From NCBI GenBank assembly GCA_002837415.1, contig PJCV01000003.1, positions 270,692-334,691 of the forward strand: 64,000 nucleotides of DNA, in the 5' to 3' direction. The notes beneath the pieces are model-generated. The model was not told the DNA's origin, made no database searches, and worked only from the letters and a program-made list of their open reading frames with translations. This DNA is from Actinomycetales bacterium SN12 (GTDB lineage Bacteria > Actinomycetota > Actinomycetes > Actinomycetales > Microbacteriaceae). Of the stretch, positions 9,561 through 19,045 are shown one piece after another. Each line of letters opens with the position of its first letter. Within the stretch, counting starts at the first letter, position 1. Both the position numbers and the translations under genes were made by a program.

Positions 9561-10517
9561 ATGACTCTTACCACTTCGCCGCCGCCCGCGACCGCACTGG
9601 CCGTGCTCCCGCCGGATCACCGGAGCCCTCGCCGTCGTCGGCGCGGTGCCCCAGGCGACTCGGCCGTCCCGGTGGGCATGCGCTCGCGCGCGTACCGCTC
9701 GATGAACGTCATCGTCACCATCGTGCTCGCCATCGGTGGCGTCATCATGATCGCGCCGCTGCTGTGGACCTTCACGACCTCGCTGAAGACGAGAGAGGCC
9801 GTGTTCGCGCTGCCTCCGCAGTGGATCCCCGACCCCGTGCAGTGGGAGAACTACCTGCGCGTGTGGTCGGCCGGCCCGCTCGCCAGCGGCATCTGGAACA
9901 GCATCGTCGTCTCGGTGAGCGTGACCGTGGTCGGCACCGCGACCAGCGCGCTCGCCGCCTTCGCGTTCGCCAAGATGCGGCTGCCGTTCAAGAACGTCGT
10001 GTTCCTGACCCTGCTCGTGGCGATCATGATCCCGTTTCCGACGATCATGATCCCGCAGTTCAAGATGTTCGGCGATCTGGGCATGGTCGACACCCTGTGG
10101 CCGCTCATCCTGCCCGGCCTGTTCGGCAACATCGTGATGATCTTCTTCCTGCGCCAGTTCCTCGACTCGGTGCCCGACTCGATCATCGAGGCGGCCAAGC
10201 TCGACGGCGCCGGCTACCTGCGCATCTTCTGGACGCTCATCTTCCCCGCCATCCGTCCCGCGGTCGCGGCGCAGTTCATCCTGTGGTTCATGGCGGTGTG
10301 GAACGACTACCTGGCGCCGATCATCTACCTGAACTCTCCCGAGAGGCAGACGCTGCAGCTCGTGATCGCGAGCTTCAACGCCACCTACGCGAGCCAGACC
10401 GACTACCCGCTGATCATGGCGGCATCGTTCATCGCGCTCATCCCCGTGCTCGTCGTGTTCGTGATCTTCCAGCGGCAGATCATCGAATCGGTCGCGCTGA
10501 CCGGGGCGAAGGGCTGA
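9561..10517 (+). CDS. CUT1 sugar ABC permease 2, module A
   Basis: This is the MalG-like second permease, 318 residues. It has an unusually long basic N-terminal cytoplasmic stretch (SPRRRRRGAPG) before the first helix. The EAA loop reads IEAAKLDGAGYLRIFWTLIFPA. It starts at ATG 9561, 6 bp after the previous stop, and is followed after 2 bp by a GTG-started GH43 gene. The heterodimeric channel with the previous gene product imports a pentose oligosaccharide by inference. Confidence 0.9.
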   Translation: MTLTTSPPPATALAVLPPDHRSPRRRRRGAPGDSAVPVGMRSRAYRSMNVIVTIVLAIGGVIMIAPLLWTFTTSLKTREAVFALPPQWIPDPVQWENYLRVWSAGPLASGIWNSIVVSVSVTVVGTATSALAAFAFAKMRLPFKNVVFLTLLVAIMIPFPTIMIPQFKMFGDLGMVDTLWPLILPGLFGNIVMIFFLRQFLDSVPDSIIEAAKLDGAGYLRIFWTLIFPAIRPAVAAQFILWFMAVWNDYLAPIIYLNSPERQTLQLVIASFNATYASQTDYPLIMAASFIALIPVLVVFVIFQRQIIESVALTGAKG

Positions 10518-10519
10518 TC

Positions 10520-11842
10520 GTGTTCGACACGGCAGACACCGCGACCTGGGGTGCCCGAAACGCGCACGACCCGACCGTCGTGCGCGGCGACGACGGCCTC
10601 TGGTACATGTTCTCGACCGACGCCGCGTCCGGGCTCGACCGGGTGCCGGCGGGCGCTCACGTGCGCACCTCGCCGGATCTGGTCACGTGGACCTACCGCG
10701 GCACGGCCCTCGCGGGCGTGCCGGCGCCGGCCGCCTCCTGGTCGGCGGCCGCGGGACTGTGGGCACCCGAGGTGGTGCGCTGGCCCGCGTCGGATGCCGA
10801 TGGCGGGGCGCAGCGCGAGGCGCGCTGGCACATGTACTACTCCGCCTCGACCTTCGGCTCGCGCACATCGGCGATCGGACTCGCCACCGCACCCGAGCCG
10901 GCCGGCCCCTGGCACGACGAGGGCATCGTGATCGCGACGGATCACGCGAGTGACACGATCAACGCGATCGACGCCGCGATCATCTTCGACGGGCAGGGCT
11001 CGCCCTGGATGCTGTACGGATCGTTCTTCGGCGGCATCCATGCCGTCGAGCTCGCGCTCGAGACCGGCAGACGACTCCGTGACGAGCCGGGCACGCTGAT
11101 CGCCCGCCGCCCGGTCGGCGTCGACGGCGCCATCGAGGGCGCCTACGTGGTGGAGCGCGACGGACGCTACGTGCTCTTCGTGTCGTACGACTCGCTTGTC
11201 GACACATACAGCGTGCGAGTCGGCGTCTCCGACTCGATCACCGGGCCCTACCTCGACCACCAGGGGCGCGATCTCACCTCGCCGACCGAGGAGGACGCCG
11301 TCGCGACCGGCACCAAGGTGCTCGGGGGCATGCGCCTGCCGGGGGCTGCGGGGCTGATCGCGCCGGGGCACAACTCGATCTTCCAGGACGGCGCCGACAC
11401 CTTCATGGTTCATCACGTGCGCTTCGCGGACGCGCCGGCCGAGCACGAGGCGCAGATCCGACGCGTGCACTGGACGGCCTCGGGCTGGCCCGTTGTCTCG
11501 CCGCACGCGTACGCCGGGCCCGGCACCGAGCGCCTCGCGACTGCCGAGCCGGTGGCGGGGGAGTGGGATGCCGTGCGCTTCGCGCCGGAGAACGCCGGCA
11601 TCGTCGACGCCGAGCGGGTGCGCATCGAGTCGGATCTCGTGTGCGCAGGGGGACCGGTCGCGACGCGGCTCAGAGTGATCGCCGATGCCTCGCCGCGCTC
11701 CGGTGGATCGAGAGCGACGGTCGTGCTGGATGCCGTGGTCTTCGGTGCGTGGGATCAGGTCGCCGGATGCACGGTGCTCGCGTTCAGCGGCATCGACGCG
11801 GACGGTGTGGTCTGGAGCGGCTCGAAGGCGGTGGAAGCATGA
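10520..11842 (+). CDS. Cytoplasmic GH43 glycosidase (arabinan/arabino-oligosaccharide type)
   Basis: This is a five-bladed beta-propeller glycoside hydrolase of 440 residues. The three conserved carboxylates are Asp17 (NAHDPTVV, general base), Asp151 (NAIDAAII, pKa modulator) and Glu206 (AIEGAYVV, general acid). NAIDA and WAPEV resemble endo-1,5-alpha-L-arabinanases and related exo-enzymes. No signal peptide is present, so it acts on imported oligosaccharides. The GTG start at 10520 gives the full first blade and follows the permease stop by 2 bp. About 100 C-terminal residues form an extra beta domain. The stop overlaps the next ATG (ATGA). Exact linkage specificity cannot be read from sequence. 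Confidence 0.85.
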   Translation: MFDTADTATWGARNAHDPTVVRGDDGLWYMFSTDAASGLDRVPAGAHVRTSPDLVTWTYRGTALAGVPAPAASWSAAAGLWAPEVVRWPASDADGGAQREARWHMYYSASTFGSRTSAIGLATAPEPAGPWHDEGIVIATDHASDTINAIDAAIIFDGQGSPWMLYGSFFGGIHAVELALETGRRLRDEPGTLIARRPVGVDGAIEGAYVVERDGRYVLFVSYDSLVDTYSVRVGVSDSITGPYLDHQGRDLTSPTEEDAVATGTKVLGGMRLPGAAGLIAPGHNSIFQDGADTFMVHHVRFADAPAEHEAQIRRVHWTASGWPVVSPHAYAGPGTERLATAEPVAGEWDAVRFAPENAGIVDAERVRIESDLVCAGGPVATRLRVIADASPRSGGSRATVVLDAVVFGAWDQVAGCTVLAFSGIDADGVVWSGSKAVEA

Positions 11843-12525
11843 GCGCCGACGCCTACCCTGCTGCAGGCTGGACCGGCCGGGTCATGCAGGCGCTGAACGC
11901 CGTGTGGACCCTGGTGCTCGTCAACCTGCTGTTCGCCGGCGGCGTGCTCGCGGGGCTCGTGGTGGCAGGCGTCATGCCGGCCGGTGTCGCCGCGGCATCC
12001 GTCCTGCTGCCCGGCGGGCTCTCCGCCGGCGACGGCCTGGTGCGGGCCTTCGCGCGGCAGTACCGCGCCTCCTTCCGGAGGGCGAACCTCACCGGCATCC
12101 CGTTCCTGATCGCCGCTCTGCTGCTGGCCGCCGATGCGGTGGTGCTGTCCCGTCTCGACGGCCCTGCCGCCGCCGGACTGTCTGGACTCACCGCGATCGT
12201 CGCTCTCGTCGTGATCGTCGCTCTCGCCGTCACGGTGACCCTGCTCACGCGACACGACGACCGGCCCGCTGCGGTGCTGCGTGCGGCCGTCGCCGTCGCG
12301 CTCGCCGCGCCGCTCACCGGCCTCGGCGTGCTGCTCACGCTGCTCGCCACCGCGGTCATCGCCACGGTGCTCCCCGTGACGATCCCGCTCGTCGGCGTCT
12401 CCCTGCCGCTCGCGATCGCCGTGCGCCTGATCGACCGCCGACTCGCCCGCCTTCCGCTCGGCGCTTCCCAGCCGATCCTCGACTCAGCCTCCGACCCCCA
12501 TCACCCAGACAAGGAAATCCTGTGA
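11839..12525 (+). CDS. YesL-like (DUF624) integral membrane protein
   Basis: This 228-residue hydrophobic protein has about five predicted helices, starting with AVWTLVLVNLLFAGGVLAGL. The N-terminal pattern of one Trp/Asn-containing helix, a G-rich turn (LLPGGLSAGDGLVRAF) and a basic loop (RQYRASFRRAN) resembles the DUF624/YesL family. YesL-type genes are often found in sugar-ABC and pectin/arabinan clusters, but their role is unknown. It sits between GH43 and GH51 with ATGA and GTGA overlaps, so it is co-translated with them. Confidence 0.65.
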   Translation: MSADAYPAAGWTGRVMQALNAVWTLVLVNLLFAGGVLAGLVVAGVMPAGVAAASVLLPGGLSAGDGLVRAFARQYRASFRRANLTGIPFLIAALLLAADAVVLSRLDGPAAAGLSGLTAIVALVVIVALAVTVTLLTRHDDRPAAVLRAAVAVALAAPLTGLGVLLTLLATAVIATVLPVTIPLVGVSLPLAIAVRLIDRRLARLPLGASQPILDSASDPHHPDKEIL

Positions 12526-14021
12526 CCAAGGCACGCATCTCCATCGACCGGACCGCGGTCGTCGCTCCGATCGATCGGCGCATCTTCGGCTCGTTCGTCG
12601 AGCACCTCGGCCGCTGCGTCTACGACGGCATCTACGAGCCCACCCACCCGACCGCCAACGAGGACGGCTTCCGTCTCGACGTCGTCGACCTGGTGCGCGA
12701 GCTCGGCTCGACCACCATCCGCTACCCCGGCGGCAACTTCGTCTCGGGCTTCCGCTGGGAGGACTCGGTCGGCCCCCGTGAGAAGCGCCCCGTGCGCCGG
12801 GATCTCGCCTGGCACTCGCTCGAGACTAACCAGGTGGGCGTCGACGAGTTCTCGCGCTGGCTCGAGCTCACCGGCTCCGAGCTGATGATGGCCGTCAACA
12901 TGGGCACCCGAGGCATCGAGGCGGCTCTCGACCTGCTCGAGTACTGCAACCACCCCTCCGGCACGGCGCTCAGCGACCAGCGCATCGCCAACGGCACCGT
13001 CGAGCCGCACGACATCCGCATGTGGTGCCTCGGCAACGAGATGGACGGCCCCTGGCAGACGGGCTACATGACCGCGGAGGACTACGGCAAGATCGCCGCT
13101 CGCACCGCGCAGGCGATGAAGTCCGCCGACCGCACCCTCGAGCTTGTGGTGTGCGGGTCGTCGGGCTCTGCCATGCCGACCTTCGGCGACTGGGAGCGCA
13201 CGGTGCTCGAGCACACGTACGAGCACGTCGACTTCATCTCGTGCCACGCCTACTACCAGGAGCGCGGCGGCGACCTCGCCTCGTACCTCGCGTCGTCCAT
13301 CGACATGCAGTACTTCATCGAGACGGTCGTCGCGACCGCCGACCACGTCGGCCACAAGCTCAAGTCGAGCAAGAAGATCAAGCTCTCGTTCGACGAGTGG
13401 AACATCTGGTACCTCGACGAGCACCGCGAGTCGGACGAGGTCAACGACGAGTGGCGCTACGCGCCTCGCCAGCTCGAGGACGTCTACTCCGTGGCGGATG
13501 CCGTGGTGCTCGGCAACCTGCTGATCACGCTGCTGAAGAACCACGACCGCGTCGCGTCCGCCTCGCTCGCGCAGCTCGTGAACGTGATCGCTCCGATCAT
13601 GACCGAACCGGGCGGCGACGCCTGGCGGCAGACCACCTTCTTCCCCTTCTCGGTCACGTCCCGGCTGGCGAAGGGCGAGATCATCAGGCCCCGCATCGAG
13701 GCCGGCACCTATGAGACGGCCGTCTACGGAGAGGCGCCGTTGGTCGACTCGGTGGTCACCGTCGACGAGGGATCGGCCGCGGTGTTCCTCGTGAACCGCA
13801 GCCAGACCGAGCCGATCGAGGTGAGCATCGCCGTCGACGGACTCGGCATCTCGACGATCGACGAGGCGGTCACGCTGTGGGATGACGACGTGTACGCGAA
13901 GAACACCCTCACCGACCAGAACCGCGTGGGGCTGAAGAGCCTCGAGGGGGCGACGATCAGCGACGGCGTCCTGACCGTGACGCTCCCGCCCGTCTCCTGG
14001 TCGGCGCTGTCGCTGTCGTGA
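12522..14021 (+). CDS. abfA: GH51 alpha-L-arabinofuranosidase, module A
   Basis: It releases terminal L-arabinofuranose from arabino- and arabinoxylo-oligosaccharides in the cytoplasm (499 residues, no signal peptide). Conserved elements are FGSFVEHLGRCVY, RYPGGNFVSGFRWED, the acid/base Glu173 in CLGNEMDGPW and the nucleophile Glu292 in SFDEWNIW. The GTG start at 12522 overlaps the previous stop (GTGA), with AAGGAAA (12511-12517) upstream. A paralogue with both catalytic glutamates at identical positions lies at 16585-18108 in module B. Confidence 0.95.
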   Translation: MTKARISIDRTAVVAPIDRRIFGSFVEHLGRCVYDGIYEPTHPTANEDGFRLDVVDLVRELGSTTIRYPGGNFVSGFRWEDSVGPREKRPVRRDLAWHSLETNQVGVDEFSRWLELTGSELMMAVNMGTRGIEAALDLLEYCNHPSGTALSDQRIANGTVEPHDIRMWCLGNEMDGPWQTGYMTAEDYGKIAARTAQAMKSADRTLELVVCGSSGSAMPTFGDWERTVLEHTYEHVDFISCHAYYQERGGDLASYLASSIDMQYFIETVVATADHVGHKLKSSKKIKLSFDEWNIWYLDEHRESDEVNDEWRYAPRQLEDVYSVADAVVLGNLLITLLKNHDRVASASLAQLVNVIAPIMTEPGGDAWRQTTFFPFSVTSRLAKGEIIRPRIEAGTYETAVYGEAPLVDSVVTVDEGSAAVFLVNRSQTEPIEVSIAVDGLGISTIDEAVTLWDDDVYAKNTLTDQNRVGLKSLEGATISDGVLTVTLPPVSWSALSLS

Positions 14022-15013
14022 CCGGATCGCAGCGCTCGGTCGGCGCCGCCGTCGCGATCCTCGCGGCGGCGGCGCTGGCCGGCTGCGCGCCCGCTGCGGC
14101 CGCCCCGGCGCTGACCGGCGACGTCTTCGTGCACGACCCCGCCTACGTGCAGACCGACGAGGCCCACTTCGTGTACTCGACGGGCGACGGGCGGATCGCC
14201 GACGGCAACATCCAGGTCCGCCGCTCCGATGACGGCGTCGACTGGGAGTACGCGGGCGAGGTGTGGGACGCCAAGCCCGCGTGGCTCGATGACGCGGTGC
14301 CCGGGGTCGACAACCTCTGGGCGCCCGAGCTCTACGAGCACGACGGCACCTGGTACCTCTACTACTCGGTCTCGACGTTCGGCAGCGGGGACTCGGTCAT
14401 CGCGCTGGCGACGAACACCACCCTCGACCCTGCCGACGACGATTACGAGTGGGTGGACCGCGGCGAGGTGATCGCCTCGGAGGGCACAGACTTCAACGCG
14501 ATCGACGCCGGCATCGTCGAAGACGCCGACGGCGCCCCCTGGATGTCGTTCGGATCGTTCTCGTCGGGCATCCGGATGGTCGAGCTCGAATGGCCGAGCG
14601 GCCTGCGCGCCGACGCCGCGGAACCGCTGCGGCTCGCCGATCGCGGTCTCGTCGAGAACGCGATCGAAGCGCCGTACGTCGTCGCCCGTGACGGGTGGTT
14701 CTATCTCTTCGCCTCCCGCGGCTTCTGCTGCAAGGGCGTGGACAGCACGTACGAGATCATCGTCGGGCGGTCGAAGGATGTCACGGGCCCGTACCTCGAT
14801 GCCGACGGGGTCGGGCTGCTCGACGACGGCGGCACGGTCGTGCTCACGGGCGACGGCGCCGACCGGATCGGCCCCGGGGGACAGTCGGTCTTCGGCGACA
14901 CGCTCGCGTTCCACTTCTACGACGGGGCAGCCGACGGCATCCCGACGCTCGACCTGCTGCCCCTGCGCTGGAAGGACGGCTGGCCGAGCGCCGAGTGGCG
15001 TCAGGCTCCCTGA
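14018..15013 (+). CDS. GH43 arabinan hydrolase lipoprotein
   Basis: This is a surface-anchored glycosidase of 331 residues. The signal peptide ends in LAGC (Cys23), predicting a lipoprotein on the outer face of the membrane. The catalytic triad is Asp40 (VHDPAYV), Asp163 (NAIDAGIV) and Glu217 (AIEAPYV). WAPELYEHDGTWYLYYSVSTFGS (seen as WAPELYEHDG plus WYLYYSVSTFGS) is typical of endo-alpha-1,5-L-arabinanases. As last gene of operon A (GTGA overlap), it would generate the oligosaccharides that the operon's transporter imports. FCCKG contains two adjacent cysteines, unusual but found in secreted arabinanases. Confidence 0.88.
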   Translation: MTGSQRSVGAAVAILAAAALAGCAPAAAAPALTGDVFVHDPAYVQTDEAHFVYSTGDGRIADGNIQVRRSDDGVDWEYAGEVWDAKPAWLDDAVPGVDNLWAPELYEHDGTWYLYYSVSTFGSGDSVIALATNTTLDPADDDYEWVDRGEVIASEGTDFNAIDAGIVEDADGAPWMSFGSFSSGIRMVELEWPSGLRADAAEPLRLADRGLVENAIEAPYVVARDGWFYLFASRGFCCKGVDSTYEIIVGRSKDVTGPYLDADGVGLLDDGGTVVLTGDGADRIGPGGQSVFGDTLAFHFYDGAADGIPTLDLLPLRWKDGWPSAEWRQAP

Positions 15014-15028
15014 CTCCCGAGTGCCCGG

Positions 15029-15586
15029 TCAGGCGACGCGAACACCCTCGAGCTGAAGCATCACATGCCGGCGCCAGCCGCCGTGCCCTGACATGTTCGC
15101 CATCGCGCCGCGAGTGATGAGGATGAAGTCCTCGGCGCCGAAGTCGGCGCGCAGGTGGCCCGCGTCCACCGCGCGGCGGCAGATGCGCGTCATGATCGTG
15201 CGGAACGCCTTCTTCTCGTCCTCGATATCGGCCCAGGTGGGCTCGTCGGCGCTGAGGATCGAGAAACGGAACGCCGTGTCCGGCTCGACCGACTCCAGGT
15301 AGCCGTAGAGCAGGGTCTCGAACGCCGTCCAGGCATCGTCCTGCTTCTCCGCCTCGCTCGCCAGATGCGTCATCGCCTCGAAACGGCGCCCGATGATCGC
15401 CGCGCGCAGCGCCTGCTTGTCCGCGAAGTGCCGGTACAGCGTCCCGACGCCCACCCCCGCCCGTGTCGCGATCTGGTCCATCTGCACGCTCTCGCCGTCC
15501 TGGGCGAACAGCTCGGCGGCGGCGTCGAGCACCGCGTCGCGGTTGCGCCGGGCATCCGCGCGCAGTGGGCGTTCAGCAGCGGCCAT
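15029..15586 (-). CDS. TetR-family transcriptional regulator
   Basis: This is a 185-residue repressor. The N-terminal helix-turn-helix (QIATRAGVGVGTLYRHFADKQ) is diagnostic. The C-terminal effector domain includes WRRHVMLQLEGVRVA and belongs to the type often divergent from SDR/NmrA reductases. It is transcribed away from the NmrA-like gene at 15665, and an 18-bp palindrome in the shared promoter is its probable operator. Ligand unknown. Confidence 0.9.
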   Translation of the reverse strand: MAAAERPLRADARRNRDAVLDAAAELFAQDGESVQMDQIATRAGVGVGTLYRHFADKQALRAAIIGRRFEAMTHLASEAEKQDDAWTAFETLLYGYLESVEPDTAFRFSILSADEPTWADIEDEKKAFRTIMTRICRRAVDAGHLRADFGAEDFILITRGAMANMSGHGGWRRHVMLQLEGVRVA

Positions 15587-15599
15587 GTCCTCACTGTAG

Positions 15600-15648
15600 T
15601 TGACCGATGGCTAGCCGCTGCGTATATTCGGAACCGGAATTCAGGTTC
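15600..15648 (+). promoter_or_regulatory. Promoter plus TetR-type palindromic operator
   Basis: TTGACC (15600-15605) and TATATT (15623-15628) are 17 bp apart, a near-consensus promoter for the reductase gene. GAACCGGAATTCAGGTTC (15631-15648) is an 18-bp palindrome with one mismatched pair and follows the -10 box by 2 bp, covering the likely start site. GGAGG at 15656-15660 is the ribosome site. The layout implies repression by the divergent TetR protein. Confidence 0.75.
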
Positions 15649-15664
15649 AGGTTATGGAGGAGAA

Positions 15665-16558
15665 ATGATCGTCGTCACCACACCCACGGGCCAGATCGGC
15701 CGCAGTATCGTCGACCGGCTGCTCGAGGAGGGCAGCGCGGTCCGCGTGATCGTCCGCGACGCGGCGCACCTCGACGAGAGGGTCCGCGAGCAGGCGGACG
15801 TCGTCGAGGGATCGCACGCGGATCCGGCAGTGCTCGACCGCGCCCTCGCCGACACGGAGGCGCTGTTCTGGCTCGTTCCGCCGAACCCGGCGGCGCCCAG
15901 CGCGGAGAAGCACTACCTCGAGTTCGCGCAGGCGGGCGCCTCAGCGATCCGCCGTCGCGGTGTCGGCCACGTCGTCGCGGTGACCAGCGCCGGGCACGGA
16001 TGGCCGAAGCCGGCCGGCCTGCTGTCGGCGGCCTTCGCCATGGACGCCGAGCTCAGGGCATCCGGTGCCGCCTACCGCGCCGTCTCGCTGCCGTTCTACA
16101 TGGAGAACCTCGCAGGCCAGGCGGATGCGATCGCCCGGACGGGCACGCTGTCGCTGACCTTCGCCGCTGACCGGCCGCTGGCGATGATCGCGACACGCGA
16201 CATCGCGGCGCACGCGGCGGGTCTGCTGATCGACCGGTCGTGGACCGGCCAGCAGGACGTGCCGGTGTTCAGTCCCGACCGTCTCAGTCCCATCGAGATC
16301 GCTCGCGTCATCGGCGAAGAGCTCGGTCATGCGGTCGCGTACCGCCGCATCGCCATGGAGGACTTCGCGGCGATGCTGCGCGGTCGCGGCGCGAGCGAAC
16401 AGGCCGTGCGCGACACCGTCGAGATGTTCGCCTCTCAGAATGAGGGCATCTACGACGCCGACTGGGCAGAGGCGGCCACCGCGCCCACGGACTTCCGCAC
16501 CTGGTGCCGCGAGGTGCTCGTCCCGGATGTGGAGCGGGCGCTGTCGCGGGCGGTCTGA
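15665..16558 (+). CDS. NmrA-like NAD(P)H-binding oxidoreductase
   Basis: This is a 297-residue atypical SDR. The N-terminus MIVVTTPTGQIGRSIV carries a TPTGQIG dinucleotide loop at residues 5-11. No YxxxK catalytic pair is evident, consistent with NmrA/quinone-oxidoreductase-like members that sense or reduce quinones. The ATG at 15665 follows GGAGGAGAA. Its promoter shares an operator with the divergent TetR gene, so it is probably induced by an electrophile or quinone-like ligand. That function is inference. Confidence 0.85.
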   Translation: MIVVTTPTGQIGRSIVDRLLEEGSAVRVIVRDAAHLDERVREQADVVEGSHADPAVLDRALADTEALFWLVPPNPAAPSAEKHYLEFAQAGASAIRRRGVGHVVAVTSAGHGWPKPAGLLSAAFAMDAELRASGAAYRAVSLPFYMENLAGQADAIARTGTLSLTFAADRPLAMIATRDIAAHAAGLLIDRSWTGQQDVPVFSPDRLSPIEIARVIGEELGHAVAYRRIAMEDFAAMLRGRGASEQAVRDTVEMFASQNEGIYDADWAEAATAPTDFRTWCREVLVPDVERALSRAV

Positions 16559-16584
16559 CCGTCGGCGCCCGCGCGGCCTGCGCA

Positions 16585-18108
16585 TCAGCCCAGCTCGATC
16601 ACCGACCACGAGAGCGGCGGCAGTGTGGCGCGCACGGCGCCGTCGACGACCTCGGCGGCCGTCAGCGGCACCATGTGCACCGTGTCGGGCGCGGACTCGA
16701 GGTTGGCCGTGTGGCGGTCGCCGCCCTCCGGAATCGTCAGCGTCTCGGCGTTCGCGATCCGCAGGTCGCCGAAACCGCGCAGGTCGACGGTGAGGTCGTT
16801 CGCCGAGTCGAGCGAGCGGTTCGCCACGAACAGCACCACCCGGCCGGTCTCCTCGTCGAACGTCGCCGCGGCGTCGATCGAGTCGACGTCACCGTACCGC
16901 TTCGTCGAGATCTGCGACGCCGTGACGGCCAGGAGCAGGATGCGGCCGCGCGCAAGCCGGGCCATCCGCTCGAACGGCCAGAAGCTGGTCTGCCGCCAGG
17001 CGGATCCGCCCTGCTCCGAGCGGATCGGCGCGATCACGTTGACCAGCTGCGCCTGGTTGGCGATGCGCACCCGGTCGCCGTGGCGCAGCAGGCTGTTGAG
17101 GAAGGTGCCCACGACGACGGCATCCGTCACCGAGTAGGTGTCCTCGATCAGCCGCGGATGCTCACGCCACGTCTTCGAGACCTGGTGCGGCTGGTCATCG
17201 GTGTCGAGGCCCGACTGATACCAGACGTTCCACTCGTCGAACGAGATGTCCACCTGTCTTGTGTGCTTGCCGGCGGCCTTCACGGCGTCGACCGTCGCGA
17301 TGACGCCCTCGATGAAGGCATCCATCTCGACGGCCTCGGCGACGAACGATTCGGCGTCGCCGTCGTGCTCCTGGTAGTACGCGTGCATCGAGATGTAGTC
17401 GACCTCGTCGTACGCGTGCGTGAGAACGGTGTGCTCCCACGAGCCGAAGGTGGGCATGCCGCGGTTCGACGACCCGACCGCGACGAGCTCGATCGAGTCG
17501 TCGACGAGCTTCATCGCCTTCGCCGTCTCCTGCGCGAGCCGACCGTACTCGGCAGCGGTCTTGTGACCGATCTGCCACGGCCCGTCGAGCTCGTTGCCCA
17601 GGCACCACAGCTTGATGTCGAACGGGTCGGCCGCGCCGTTGCGACGGCGCAGATCCGACCAGTACGTGCCGCCCGGGTGATTGGCGTACTCGACCAGCGC
17701 ACGGGCCTCCTCCACACCGCGCGTGCCGAGGTTGATCGCCTGCATGATCTCGACGTCGGCCTCGCGGGACCAGTCCACGAACTCGTGCAGGCCGAACGCG
17801 TTGGTCTCGATGGTGTGCCACGCGCCGTCGATGCGCACCGGGCGGTCCTCGACCGGCCCGACGCCGTCCTCCCATCGGTACCCGGAGACGAAGTTGCCGC
17901 CGGGGTAGCGCACGACGGTCGGTCCCATCTCTCGCACGAGCTCGAGCACGTCGCGCCGGAAGCCGCGCTCGTCGGCCTGCGGATGCCCGGGTTCGTAGAT
18001 GCCGGTGTACACGCATCGACCCATGTGCTCGACGAAAGAGCCGAACAGACGTCGGGGCACGTCGGCGATCGTGAAGTCGCGGTCGATGGTGATGCGGGCC
18101 GAGGTCAT
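16585..18108 (-). CDS. abfA: GH51 alpha-L-arabinofuranosidase, module B
   Basis: This is the second cytoplasmic arabinofuranosidase (507 residues). Catalytic residues are Glu173 (CLGNELDGPW) and Glu292 (SFDEWNVW), at the same numbers as in the paralogue at 12522. FGSFVEHMGRCVY and RYPGGNFVSGYRWED are conserved. It is the last gene of the minus-strand operon binding protein-permease-permease-abfA, 22 bp after the permease stop, with an AAAAAGGAGAA-type ribosome site upstream. It converges on the NmrA gene. Confidence 0.95.
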   Translation of the reverse strand: MTSARITIDRDFTIADVPRRLFGSFVEHMGRCVYTGIYEPGHPQADERGFRRDVLELVREMGPTVVRYPGGNFVSGYRWEDGVGPVEDRPVRIDGAWHTIETNAFGLHEFVDWSREADVEIMQAINLGTRGVEEARALVEYANHPGGTYWSDLRRRNGAADPFDIKLWCLGNELDGPWQIGHKTAAEYGRLAQETAKAMKLVDDSIELVAVGSSNRGMPTFGSWEHTVLTHAYDEVDYISMHAYYQEHDGDAESFVAEAVEMDAFIEGVIATVDAVKAAGKHTRQVDISFDEWNVWYQSGLDTDDQPHQVSKTWREHPRLIEDTYSVTDAVVVGTFLNSLLRHGDRVRIANQAQLVNVIAPIRSEQGGSAWRQTSFWPFERMARLARGRILLLAVTASQISTKRYGDVDSIDAAATFDEETGRVVLFVANRSLDSANDLTVDLRGFGDLRIANAETLTIPEGGDRHTANLESAPDTVHMVPLTAAEVVDGAVRATLPPLSWSVIELG

Positions 18109-18130
18109 GGTTCTCCTTTTTGCGAGGGGA

Positions 18131-19045
18131 TCACTGACCGCCGAAGCCGCTGGTCGCGACTCCCTTGACGATCTGCTTCTGGAAGATGATGAACACGATG
18201 ATGAGCGGCAGAGCGGCGAGCACCGCCTGGGCCATGACCTGCGCGTACTGCACGCCGTACGCGCTGATGACCGTCTGCAGTCCGACCGGCAAGGTCATCA
18301 GCGTCGTGTCGTTGATCACGAGGAACGGCCAGAGGAAGTTGTTCCAGGCCGCGATGAAGACGAAGATCGCGACGGATGCCAGGATCGGGCGCGACAGCGG
18401 CAGCACGATCGACCAGAAGATGCGCAGTCGACCTGCGCCGTCGACGCGGGCCGCGTCCTCCAGCTCGATCGGGATGGCATCGAAGAACTTCTTGAGGATG
18501 AACACCATCGCCGGCGCCACCACCTGGGGCAGGATCAGACCCCAGTGCGTGTCGATCATGTCGAAGGCGAGCATCTCGTAGAACAGCGGGATGATCAGAA
18601 CCTGCGGGGGCACCACGATCGACGCGATGATCAGCGCGAACAGCCACCGGCGCCCGGTGAAGTCGAGGCGCGAGAAGGCGTAGGCCGCGAGCGACGAGAT
18701 GGCCAGGGTGATGACGGTCACGGCCAGTGACGTCCACAGGCTGTTCAGGGCCCACAGGTACACGTTGCCCTGGGCCAGGATGGCCGCGAAGGCCTCTGTG
18801 GTGGGGCCGGAGGCGCCGATCCAGGAAGGGTCTCCGGAGGCGGCATCCGTCTCGGTCTTGAAGGCGGTCGCCAGCGCCCACAGGAACGGCAGCAGCCAGC
18901 CGATCGCGAGCAGCGCGAGGATGACGAAGGCGACGACGCGCAGCAGCGCGAACGGCTTCTGCCCGGGTACGCGCGCCCGATGCACACGCCGCGCACGCTG
19001 CTCGCGGGGCACCGTGACGGTCTCGGTGTGCGAGATGGTGGCCAT
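18131..19045 (-). CDS. CUT1 sugar ABC permease 2, module B
   Basis: This MalG-like inner-membrane permease has 304 residues. About six helices follow a basic N-terminus (REQRARRVHRARVPG). The EAA loop is LEDAARVDGAGRLRIFWSIVLPL. The ATG at 19045 overlaps the upstream stop by one base (TGATG), which fixes the start. It works with the next gene and the Tat-type binding protein at 19983. Confidence 0.9.
   Translation of the reverse strand: MATISHTETVTVPREQRARRVHRARVPGQKPFALLRVVAFVILALLAIGWLLPFLWALATAFKTETDAASGDPSWIGASGPTTEAFAAILAQGNVYLWALNSLWTSLAVTVITLAISSLAAYAFSRLDFTGRRWLFALIIASIVVPPQVLIIPLFYEMLAFDMIDTHWGLILPQVVAPAMVFILKKFFDAIPIELEDAARVDGAGRLRIFWSIVLPLSRPILASVAIFVFIAAWNNFLWPFLVINDTTLMTLPVGLQTVISAYGVQYAQVMAQAVLAALPLIIVFIIFQKQIVKGVATSGFGGQ

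Noticed and set aside
10520..15013. Fusion of module A enzymes into one giant protein
   Set aside because: The long frame through this region spans different genes by chance; separate starts, stops and catalytic domains are clear.
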